From Marsupella aquatica (lineage: Eukaryota; Marchantiophyta): a DNA stretch of 64,000 nucleotides. The stretch covers positions 2,666,001-2,730,000 of the forward strand of contig OZ316894.1 in assembly GCA_973895155.1 (NCBI GenBank), given 5' to 3'. Shown one piece after another: positions 1 through 10,637 of the stretch. Position 1 is the first letter of the stretch. Each line of letters starts with the position of its first letter. Under the pieces are notes generated by a model. It did not search any database. It worked only from the letters and a program-made list of their open reading frames with translations, and was not told the origin of the DNA. Both the position numbers and the translations under genes were made by a program.

Positions 1-497
1 GTAGTTCGTAGAGATGTCCTACCCCTCGAGATTCAACTTCTCTGTGCGAAAACTCTAAAAGGCAATCGAGGAGAATGCCAACTTCCTGGTGCTACAGTGC
101 CACTCTCATTCCTCCACAGCAGGCCGATTGAATTGGCAGCGGGGATCTCGCTATCCTATCCGTGGTCCGATTGCGAGGTTCTCGCCCAATAATGGGCTGA
201 GGGGAGAAAAGGCGCATTGCTGGGATTCGAGCTTTCGACTTCTTGTCTCTTTCGTGGACTACAGTCCAGAGATGTACGGCCCACCAACGTACTGTACGTC
301 GTTTAGCGATCTGCAGTCGAGAGTTCGACGGTGCCGTTGTTCACCCAAACACAAGGCATGATTGAAATTGCACATCAAAAAGTCTAGACATGAGGGGTCT
401 CAATTGATCATATTAATACCCTGTCCGAGTGTCCACCCTGAAATAGTGTCTGTATATGATTAGTATGATCCAAAATTAGAGTGACACACTAAATGGT
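1..497. other. Intergenic, no recognised gene
   Basis: No coding region is convincing here. A 90-codon open frame at 89-361 shows no motif I recognise and no splice-linked continuation. From about 380 onward the DNA is AT-rich and repeats variants of CACACTAATTA, leading into the tandem array that follows. Confidence 0.5.
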
Positions 498-711
498 GTC
501 AACATTTCTTTCTAACCCAAATCACACTAATTATCATGTCCTTGTATGAATTTCTTTCTAACCCAAAACACACTAATTATCGTGTCAACATTTCTTTCTA
601 ACCCAAATCACACTAATTATCGTGTCAACATTTCTTTCTAACCCAAATCACACTAATTATCATGTCAACATTTCTTTCTAACCCAAATCACACTAATTAT
701 CACACTAATTA
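498..711. repeat. 40-bp tandem repeat, about 5 copies
   Basis: Units start with GTCAACATTTCTTTC and end with CACACTAATTATCGT. Unit starts are near 498, 538, 584, 624 and 664. The second unit is slightly longer and diverged; the others differ by one or two bases. The last unit breaks into a doubled CACACTAATT. It is a minisatellite with no coding meaning. Confidence 0.9.
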
Positions 712-1328
712 AGTATGTTAAGTCACACTATTTAGTTTGTATTGAGAGTCCACTTGAGTCTTGGTTTTATGCCTCAATTCTCAGTGTGCAATATTCAAGG
801 CAAATGCCTCAATAAGTGAGACCAAAAGTGTGACTTCTTGTGAACTCTAATTAGTGTGACACCTGAAATAATGTGACTCACACTATTTTGTGAGACATAA
901 ATCTTAAGGGGTTACACAATTAGTATGACTAACAACTAATTGCAGTGGACACTGTAGTTCGAGGTTAGAAAATGGTAACTTAGGTTTACCCGATTGTTGT
1001 TCTAAAATTTATTTCTCTATTTTTTATCTTTCTACCACTACTGGGTATACTTGTTTTTCCTTGTCTTGAATCAAACGTAAACCGTTGTGTTTGTTTCTTG
1101 TTGAAATCATCCTTGTTATGCTTGTGATGGAACCTGATGATTTGGCTCAACGTGCTGCTAGAGATTTTGGAAAGTGCTTCCATGGGGGTCTGTAAATAGT
1201 TATGGACCACCAAATTTATGATCCATATACCTGTCCATATGTCATGACCATAAATCACTCTAGTGAAGAACAGAAAACTTTTGCATAACCCCATGAGAAA
1301 GCCATGGCCATTTGTTTATGGCCAAAAC

Positions 1329-1502
1329 CTCGGGGGGGGGGGGGGCTACGTGTTCTTTAAAGTCGACCAGTCAATAAAACATGCCCTATGTGTTCTACCA
1401 GCAAACTTTGGAAGTCTTCCGCCACACCCATTTAAATGGGCCTATACTTCGTTGCACGTGATGTGTCACTTCCATGGAAGTGCCCCCCCCCCCCCCCGCA
1501 AG
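1329..1502. mobile_element. Short hAT-type MITE with homopolymer TIRs
   Basis: The element begins CTCGGGG and ends CCCCGCAAG, and is flanked by a perfect 8-bp direct repeat, GCCAAAAC, at 1321-1328 and 1503-1510. An 8-bp duplication is the signature of hAT transposons. Its right part (TATACTTCGTTGCACGTGAT at about 1443) matches the ends of the two longer family members at 1744 and 44518. The G and C tracts of the TIRs have expanded to 14 G (1332-1345) and 15 C (1483-1497). It encodes nothing and needs an outside transposase. Confidence 0.75.
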
Positions 1503-1743
1503 GCCAAAACCTATCATCCATTACTATGAAGAGTTGTAAACACCTTGATGCTTGCCACACCCACAAGTTGAATGGATTATTTTTTCATACCGTGATAAAC
1601 CCATTGTTCTTTACAGCATTTTACCATGATCTTGTTCCCCAAAGTGAGCTAAACTACTTCCCCATGAAAGTGAGCTAAATTACTAACCTACCCCCAAAAA
1701 TATTTTAATTGCTAGGTTGCCCCCCATATTTTATACATTGGTT

Positions 1744-2040
1744 CTCGGGGGTTTCACTTCCACAAAAATGGCATATCACGTGCGACGAAGTATAGGGTCA
1801 TTTTATTGGTTCGAAGGGAAGACTTAAGAATTTTCTGAGAAGAACAATAGGGTCTTTTAAATCCAATTTTGGGACTTATAAGAACGTTAGGGTCTTTATA
1901 ACCAAAATTTGAGAATATTCTGAGAATATTCCAACTTTATAGGGGTCAAAAAAATAAAAAAATTTCTTACATTTTAGGGGGTCCGAGGCCTAAAAACGTC
2001 GCAGGTGATGGGGAGACATCCATACAGTGAGACCCCCGAG
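1744..2040. mobile_element. hAT-type MITE, 297 bp
   Basis: Terminal inverted repeats start CTCGGGGGTTTCACT on the left and read CTCGGGGGTCTCACT on the complement of the right end. A perfect 8-bp target-site duplication, CATTGGTT, lies at 1736-1743 and 2041-2048. A sister copy in the opposite orientation sits at 44518-44800. There is no coding capacity. Confidence 0.9.
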
Positions 2041-2048
2041 CATTGGTT

Positions 2049-2592
2049 ACATTAAATGTTCTAGTTATCCCGGGGTGATTTCTCATTGGTGGGCTAACAT
2101 GTGGTGAGACACTATTGGCTCTGCCTTACCCTGGCTGAGCTTACTGTCACCCACCTAGCTCTTTGCCGGTCACCCTCCCAAGTTTCAATCCCAACCCTGA
2201 CTACTTGGCTGGTTGGCTGGGTGCTGCAATTTCCCTTCAAAAACGGGGACCCACATTCCATTGGGGCCTGATGATCCTTGGGTGCCAATGGTCCACCCTA
2301 CTCCCACTTTTCTGAAGGAAAGAGACCCCAGAAGTATACATATTTTCCATGTGTAAACAAACCCACATTTGGGCCCTGCAGCTTGATTTGAGCTGGGTCA
2401 TTGGGACTTAAAGCTTGAGAGGGGGATGGGCCAGCCCTCTTTGGTGCAGGGCTCATTAAAAAAATGGGAAAGAGCTAGCCCGGTGAGGGTAAACTCGGCC
2501 AGGGTAAGGCGGAGCCAATACTGCCTTGCCACGTGTTAGTCCACCAATGAAAAATCACCCTGGGTTAACTACAATAGTTATTGTAATGTCGG
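2049..2592. mobile_element. Long-TIR non-autonomous element
   Basis: About 110-120 bp near 2061-2170 (containing GGTGATTTCTCATTGGTGGG and GCCTTACCCTGGC) reappears inverted near 2465-2575 with roughly 80-85 percent identity by eye. The middle is a unique, non-coding spacer. Long imperfect TIRs suit a foldback or Mutator-type MITE. The outer ends and any target-site duplication could not be fixed; the left end abuts the duplication of the neighbouring hAT MITE. Confidence 0.65.
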
Positions 2593-3556
2593 GCTGTGCC
2601 AAGCTTCCCCCGCCCCCCTAGGTAGTCCTCACAGCAGAAAATGAGGAGTTTGAAGGGCAAGGGCCAGAAACTTTTGGGCCCTTCACCATCCCACCTTTGA
2701 TATATGAATAAGACAACATATTTGCCCTGTAGAATGAAGGAAAAGAAGCTACAAATTCGCAGGTGACCGGGCAGGGCACACATTGTAGCAGATTATGTCA
2801 GGATTTGAGATGACCTTTTTGCCCCTAATTCAGGAATCTAAAGGGCCTCATTTTTGCAGGAGAGCCCCCAAGAACTGTGGGGATGTTAAAAAAAAACCCA
2901 CCATTACTCCTTTTGCTGGGTGACCATACTCTTTGTTTTAGCTGGCAAGATGCTTGGCCACGTGTCCCCTAGTCTGTCCTCATCCTAAAACCCAATTTCT
3001 TCCGGCTTCCACTGATGAGTTTTCCGCCCCAAACCCCCATCTCTCTACTGTAGCCTGTAGGTGCCTCCTTGTTTGAATGTTGATTGATTCAATTGTTTGG
3101 GGTTTTGAATGCAAGAGAAGAACAGCTTTTATCTCTTCAATCGACTGCTTCGAATATTGAAAGTTGTACCCGGGCCCTTTCCCTCTGCTCCATCTTGTCT
3201 TCTGCTCTGTCCCGAAACAACAACGAATTCGAAGAATCTCTCGGGTTGGTGATGGATCTCATGTTTCAAATTTGTTTCTGACTTTGTGGATGTTCAGGTC
3301 ATTATCTCGGATAGTTCATTTTTCAGATTTTTCGTCTGTGCTTCTTTGGATGGTCCGGTGATTCTCTCGGATTAGTCTCTCCTCAATGGTTTTTGTGCTT
3401 CCAGGCATGCAGCTACGAGACGGAATTCGACTGTTCCGGTAGATGCTTTTGATGGAAATAGAGGGGAAAAGTCAGGGAATAGAAAGATGGTTTTGAGGAG
3501 CAAGTTTGCACATTCTGTGCGTGAAATATCTGTCCCAGACGTCGGGAGGGAGTGCA
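2593..3556 (+). promoter_or_regulatory. Upstream region and 5' leader of SPATA20-like gene
   Basis: No separate gene is visible. The stretch from about 2990 to 3556 is CT-rich and contains short out-of-frame ATGs, as expected for a promoter plus 5' leader. I see no TATA box that I would commit to. A 17-codon in-frame extension from an ATG at 3506 exists, but the downstream ATG at 3557 gives a better targeting peptide. Confidence 0.4.
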
Positions 3557-6500
3557 ATGCTGGGCAACATTTTGCGCTCTGTGCCAGTCCGGAATACTAC
3601 TCTGTCGTTGCAGCCATTGCACCATCGGAGCTTTTTCTCAAGCCTATACAGCAGCAGGAATTCGAGATGGATCGGATTTAGGAAAGTGTGGGGTTTGCCT
3701 CCTCCGTCAAGGACCGGCTTACTTCAGACGTCGTTGAAAAATAGAGGGGTTGGGAATCTGAGGTCAATCATGGGTGGTGTGGAGGGTTCTTCTAGTGCTG
3801 GAGGAGGCACGGTCGCCTCCTCTCATAAACATACAAACCGGCTGGCGAAAGAGGAAAGCCCTTATCTGCTACAGCATGCCCACAATCCGGTAAGGTTTGC
3901 CGAATCGTTGGTCCTAAAGTTCTCTATTTCGCATGAGCAAAAATATGGAATCGTCAGTTTGGTACTGTAAGTTCATCCCCAATTTCAATGGCTGCTGAGA
4001 CACACAAGTTGACAAAAGCCAAAGATCTGAAAATCCTTGCAATTTTCAGTCTGACTGCAACTTCTTCTCCCTTTATTTTGGTCGTCATGGTATGGAGTAT
4101 ATCTAATTCTACAAACTGGTATTTGAAACAATAATTTGGACTGCGAGTCTGTGAAGGCAAGATGGTTTTTCGTTTGGTGCCCCAGAACTGTAAATCGAAT
4201 GATTCTAGTGACTTCAAGTGTTTATTACCCCTGTGTAAACCATAGGAATGCCAGGACTTAGAAAGAATAGTCCGTTCTCCAAACAACGGAGCTCATATGA
4301 TCTGTTAATAATTGTTCCAAGATTAGAAAACTGACACCATATTCTAGACGGGCCGATTTTAGAATCGAGTAGGAGAAGTATGTGCCGAAGAACTGGGTCC
4401 ATTCAGTCGTTTCCAGGGAGTGCTACACTCTTGCTGCAAGTCCAAGGTAGATGGAAGTAACAAATATCCGATGCAACCCCACTTCCTCGTCCACTTGCTT
4501 GAATATGGACGGAGAACCTTTCTCATTTATTTTCATTCATGGCTTCTTCTTCGTTTTCCTTTCCGAGAGTACTTTTCCTTGCTGGTGGAACCCTGGTCAT
4601 TTCTATCCCCACAATCCATGATTCTTTGAAAGAGTTCTGGAGTGCCTTTCTCCCACGTTAACGTTAGTTGAAAGTTGAGCCAACATCTTCTCGGTGTGCA
4701 CCGTCATCTATTGAATGCAGAGCTAGAAATATGTTCATTACCCAAATCAAGGAATCCAGCTTCATACTCGGGATTTTGTCGAGCCCTTTATGGCGGCGGT
4801 GGGCTTGGAATCTTATTTTCAGGTGGACTGGTATCCTTGGGGAGATGAAGCCTTTGCAAAAGCTCATGCAGAAGGCAAGCCCATATTTTTATCAGGTATT
4901 CATGTCAATTCATCTTTTCGTTTGATGACATCTTTCCGTATACCACATGTTCAATTTGCAGTTTAGTGCCAAAATTGCTCTCCTAAGTGAAAGTGGACTG
5001 CTAATACGTTATGACCATATCTCTGTTGACATGTAATGACTGGGGTACCTACATCAAAAGTTGGATACAGCACTTGTCACTGGTGCGTACGTTGCATGTT
5101 CCACCTGGTCCTGGTAAAGGTTAGAGTACGGACTCGTTTAAACTTCTAGAGATGTTATAATAGAGAGGAATTGCATAGAGGAAGTAAGAGGAATAAGGAG
5201 CCTATCTCCAGATGTGATTGAACAAAGTGTCCTGTAGGTAAATAACCAGTTTACCGGCTAAGCCAGCGTTTAAGAATATTTACCTACCTTTACTTGACCA
5301 TAAGCGGTTGGTATGAACAGGTGCCATGTAATGGAAGTGGAATCCTTTGAAAGTGAGGAAGTTGCAAAGCTCATGAATGATTGGTTTGTCAACATCAAGG
5401 TGGATAGAGAAGAGCGTCCAGATGTTGATAAGGTGAGCCAATTTCGACTATTCTTCCAATTAGCTAAAGTTTAATGGAGATGTTCGAGTAATCTTCTCAA
5501 CGACGTGGTGTTCCAGCGGCTCCTACAGTTTCTGAATTGCAACCCTGTAGATGCTAATCGGCAGAATATGTGGAGCTGACGACTGCTCCTGTTGACAGGT
5601 ATATATGACCTATGTGCAAGCCACTCAAGGAGGTGGTGGCTGGCCAATGAGTGTATTTCTCACACCGGAGCTCAAGCCGATTGTTGGAGGAACTTATTTT
5701 CCGCCAGACGATAATTATGGCCGACTTGGCTTCAAGACGGTGCTGCGGTGTGGCTTCTACTCATCCCGGGTTCACCTCTCATTTGCAATTCACTTTGAGT
5801 CATTTGGCACTCAAGTTATGATTTCAACCAAGTGAATATTCTCCATTTTTTAATGAAGCCATCACTAGTAAAACATAAGACTCTTTATAGGTATCACTGT
5901 GTTCATCCAGCGAAAAATACTGACAACACTGTGCATGCCAAGTACTGTTGTTTCTTGACAGGACAATATCGCAACAAGTATTGTAGCTGCAGTAAGTAAA
6001 ACATTGGGTCATTCCTTGGTTTCGTTAGTGCAAGTATTGAATTGACCTAGGGATGTCGTCGATTTGCACAGACGAGTGCATGAGGTGTGGAACGACAAGA
6101 AGGATGCTCTGCGAGAGGCTGGACATCAGATTGTCAAACAGCTTGCGGAGGCCTCAACTGCCAACTCTACTTCACAGGACCTGCCAGAAGGAACTGCCGA
6201 GCAAGCCATCCGGTCATGTGTAAGCCAGGTAAAAGATTTCCAAGCCATTTCTTTTGGCAATTTGTACGGTCTTAGTAGCTACCCTCCTGGAGACCTCTTT
6301 CAGTGGCCTTGTAGGATGAATACCCTTGTAATTTCTACCCTAGTCCACAGGAATTGCTAAAAAGCTTGTTTAAATCCCACTCATTCGTTCTCTATTTGTA
6401 TTGTATTAGAGTTTCATAGGCGTGGCTACTCTGACGCAGCCTTGGATCTGATCGTACTTTCTTTCATGTACGTGTCTGACGCAACCTGGGATCGGTGCGC

Positions 6501-9500
6501 AGTTAGCGAAAGGATTTGATCCAAAACTGGGTGGATTTGGAGGACCCCCAAAGTTCCCACGACCTGTAGAGATCAAGGCAATTTTTCAGAGATACAAGCG
6601 ACTTGAGCAAAGTGGCAAGGAGACAGCTGCAAGCAAGTCACTAGAAATGGCTCTTTTCACTTTACGTTGCATGGCGCGAGGTGGAATGCATGATCACATT
6701 GGGGGTGGTTTTCATCGTTATAGTGTCGATGAATACTGGCATGGTTTGTGCTCCTTTCCTTGGATTCATGATCTTCTTCAAGTCTTCTTACAAGTCCTAA
6801 GTTTCGTATAACAGTCGAAGACCTGCTTGAGAGGGAGAGATAAAATAAAACCTTTGTAACGAACTGGATGGTGGCAGGAGGAAAAATAATGGAAGGAAGA
6901 AAGCTATAGTAGGTTGTTTGTTTGGAAATTTGAACTAACACATACCTTATGTATCAGTGCCACACTTTGAGAAAATGCTCTATGATCAAGGGCAGCTTGT
7001 AAATGTTTACTTGGATGCCTTTGCAATCACGAAATCTCCACAGTATTCCGTGGTTGCGCGGGATGTCTTGGATTACCTTCGAAGAGGTATGACACATCCA
7101 GGCGGGGGCATTTTCTCCGCTGAGGACGCAGATAGTGCAGAGTCTGAGAGTTCCACGAAAAAGAAAGAGGGTTCTTTTTATGTCTGGACAAGTGAAGAGG
7201 TTTGCAACTTAGTCCCTGCCTTTTGCGTAATTTTTTGCAAGGCTCAGTTGGAAACATTTCTGCAAGGTTTTGCATTTCTAGGTAGAGATGCGATTGTGTC
7301 GAAATGATATTCTGGATGTGATATCTTGGGCTGTGGGTTTTTACTGAACGTCTTTCTAGTGTGGGTCTCTGAACTGATTTGGACTTTTAGTGCCTGATAT
7401 GTATGGTCAAAGGTCGGACATACCTAATTGTGTAATTGCGCAGCAAAACCTATATCCCCTCCAACTCATTTGTTGCTCTTTTCTGGTTGTCGTTGGAAAG
7501 ATTGAGACTCTCCTTGGCAAAGAAAGGGCAGCAGTTTTTGCGACCCACTACTATGTAAAACCTGGCGGTAACTGTGACCTTTCTCGGGGGAGTGATCCTC
7601 ACAATGAGTTCACTGGAAAGAATGTCCTTACTGACCGCCAAGGATTGGCTGAGACAGCAGCAAAGGTGGCCATGTCAGTGGAGGAGCTAGATAACGAGCT
7701 GGGAAAGTCTCGAGAGGAGTTATATGGTCACAGACAGAGGCGACCACGTCCTCATCTAGATGATAAGGTGCAGAATATTCTTATGACTCCCCCTCAAGAA
7801 AAAAATAAGCAGAGATTATTGGGGTCTTAACGAGCAGATTTGTTTATCCTTGATATCTGATTATACAAAGATGAGAGTGTGCTGAAGTGTGGTCGTTTGC
7901 GTTAATTGGCTCTGTGCCCTATAAGGACCATACTCTCGTCGGATCTGCCGTTTCGACCAATTGTCTGTCTTTTGTATTCGCTGGGAGTATTATGATGTTC
8001 TGTGGGGACCGTAAACTCGATTCTTTCACTTGAGCCTGACATTTTTCGCTCATTCTTGAACAATTTTCTCTAGAAACCTTTCATTTTCAACCTCGTAGTT
8101 GTCTCCTTTTGATAGAACTGGGTTCTTTGTGGTATGAGCATGGAAGGAGCCGTCCTTATGGAAAGATATAAGGTAGTTATCAAGGCTTGGGTGCAAATGA
8201 GTATGAAAATGATCTTTTCAGGATTGAATGGAACCTGGTACAGGTAATCGTTGCATGGAATGGTCTGGCGATTTCGGCCTTTGCTCGTGCATCCAGGATT
8301 TTGAAGACAGAAGAAATCCTGAACTATAATTTTCCCGTCACTGGATGTGATGTAAGCCCTCTTCCTCTCGTCTTTGTCTTGTGTTGTTAACTATTTCTTT
8401 TTGGTAAGCCCTCTCTGTGTGGCCGCTTCGCCTATTTTGGTTATAACATAGCCTCACGGGTTCCTAGTGGACAATGTATCCCAACCATCACATAGGCCGT
8501 GTTCAGGAATAATGTACCAGCTGTCTTTCTCTCTGTTCATTGAAAATTCTGGGCACATTCAGAGTTCTTGGTCTCTTGAATTGAGTTGTGCACTTTGTAC
8601 AGTCCAGGGAATATAGAGTTGCTGCAGAAGGAGCAGCGCAGTTTATCAGAACAAAACTGTATAATGAGACAACGAAGCGCCTCTGTCGAAGTTACCGCAA
8701 AGGACCTTCCGAAGCTCCTGGGTTTGTGGACGACTATGCTTTTCTGATTGCGGGGCTTTTGGATTTGTATGAAGCTGGTGGTGCCCCTGAGTGGCTGGCC
8801 TGGGCTCTTGACCTTCAGACGGCACAGGTTCGTACATTATTTTCCATGTACCTGTATGTTCCTTCAGTAGAAAACCATACCCGATTTGGAATCACTGTGA
8901 GACAAAATGGATTTTGTATTCAGACGAGCCGAAACGCGGTAATTTGGGGCCTCTGGACGAAAATCCGCGCCACTGTATCTGCAGGCATTGAAGGGAAGGT
9001 TTTGAGAAGATTCCGATGTCGGCCTCTGAAAAAGAGGATTGATCTGTGCTAGCAACATTTCGACAATTTTACTTATATCTGGAAAATATTCTGAGACTAG
9101 ACAATTAAAGTCTGAAAAACTCGTGAATTTATTTTTGCACCGACTTCTGCAAACCGAACTGATTTCCTACTGGTGTTTCTGTAGTTCTTCCCGTTAAATT
9201 TTAACTGAATTCGACGTGAAATGTCCTCAGCAGAAGCACGGCAGAGTGCACGAGTGTCGTGTTTGGAGAACAATAACAGTGGATTCTCTCTACTACATGT
9301 TACAGGATGATGAATTCTTGGATGCAAATGTCCTCAATACAAACACGGCAGTGAGTGTCGTGCTTGGAGAACAATAACAGTGGATTCTCTCTATTACATG
9401 TTACAGGATGATCAATTCTTGGATGAGGTGGGGGGTGGTTATTACAGTACACAGGAAAGAGATAGTTCCATTCTCTTCAGGGTCAAAGATGATTATGATG

Positions 9501-10637
9501 GCGCTGAGCCATCTGGGAATTCTATGGCTGCCATAAATCTTCTACGGCTGGGATCCATGCTAACTGGCGCCAAGTCTGAATCATATCTTCGCACAGCGGA
9601 GCATCTCCTGGTATGCCCTTGGAGGATCCTTTTCCCCCCACTTTTCTTTTCTTCTTTTCTGGTTTGATCTCTTTTCATTGATTTTTTTCTTTTCTTTCTA
9701 CAAGGAGTTTCTTGAAAGGAGAAGCTGGGAATGTGCTACGAGTCTGTTGTAGTTTTCTTCCATTGGTTGTTGTTAGAGCTCGTTTCCATTCCCCAGGTTA
9801 TTGAGCAACTGACCTTGAGATTCAATTTGTATATTATTGCTTTTGTTCTCTGTCTTTGTGGGACAAGTTGTACCATTCCCTAATGAGAATGTTCTTTCTG
9901 AAATTCTGCAGTGTGTCTTCGAACCAAGAGTGAGAGAAGTGGCGCTGGCAGTTCCTCTGATGTGCTGTGCCTGTGATCTGTTTGCTGGGCCATCCAAGCG
10001 TCAAATTGTTATTGCTGGTGTAAAGCAGGCCCCAGACACAGAGGCTCTAGTGGATGCTGCGTATTATACTTATGACCCTGATAAGATAGTATGACTCTAT
10101 TGCTTCCTCCCTCTCATTTGAGTGTATATCATTTTCTTGATGTTCAAAATTCGTTTGTTTAATTAAATTCAATTGAAAGCATCACATCTTAAATCCACGT
10201 ATCTCATCTTCGTTTGTCTATGAAGTGACCGATGGCATGACATAGTTAGACCGTGGCTTAGGCAATATCAGATCAGATAGTATATAAAATAGTATGTATA
10301 TCATATGTTATTTAATTTTTGAAATTGTGTATTTCTTAAACTTTGTTTCCCTCATCTGTGTGTTAGCTGACACTCCCTTGGCCTCTTACATATCAATGTG
10401 CAGATTTTGCAGATAGATGAAACGAATGCCCAGGACCGTGAATTTTGGCAAAAACACAATCCTAATGCCTTAGCGATGGCCAGGAAGAGTCGTGAGGGGA
10501 AGGCAGTCGCATATGTTTGTCAAAACTTTGCCTGCTTGGCTCCAATCGAAGATCCCAAGGATTTGAAGCAAACTTTGAGACAGGCCCCCTCTGCACCAAA
10601 GCTCACTACTTTTAAGCTTGGAGCTACCCCAAAGTGA
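3557..10637 (+). CDS. SPATA20: SPATA20/YyaL-like thioredoxin-domain protein (DUF255), 14 exons
   Basis: Exons I infer: 3557-3889, 4823-4895, 5061-5082, 5321-5432, 5599-5747, 6072-6228, 6503-6743, 6958-7199, 7501-7767, 8244-8351, 8603-8827, 9407-9610, 9912-10088, 10404-10637. They sum to 2,544 nt (847 codons plus stop) with every junction in phase. The first 90 residues are rich in Arg and Ser and poor in acids, so an organelle transit peptide is likely. The family signature follows: [25 protein letters not shown], a CHWC redox-type motif in the thioredoxin fold, [39 protein letters not shown]-like [14 protein letters not shown], and a C-terminal CQNFAC. The C-terminal part is the alpha/alpha-barrel seen in N-acylglucosamine epimerase-like proteins. 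Length fits the family (about 780-850). The function in plants is not established; a redox or sugar-related role is only proposed. No break is seen. Confidence 0.93.
9218..9426 (+). repeat. Tandem duplication of intron end plus exon 12 start
   Basis: Copy 1 (9218-9324) and copy 2 (9325-9426) share the sequence around GGAGAACAATAACAGTGG, then TACATGTTACAG, then GATGATNAATTCTTGGATG. Copy 2 holds the real exon 12 acceptor (exon begins 9407). Copy 1 is a decoy acceptor followed by about 18 nt of exon-like sequence that then runs off and would meet a stop. Confidence 0.85.

Noticed and set aside
89-361. 90-codon plus-strand frame at the window start
   Set aside because: No motif, no splice context, and not recognisable as protein or rRNA; treated as chance.
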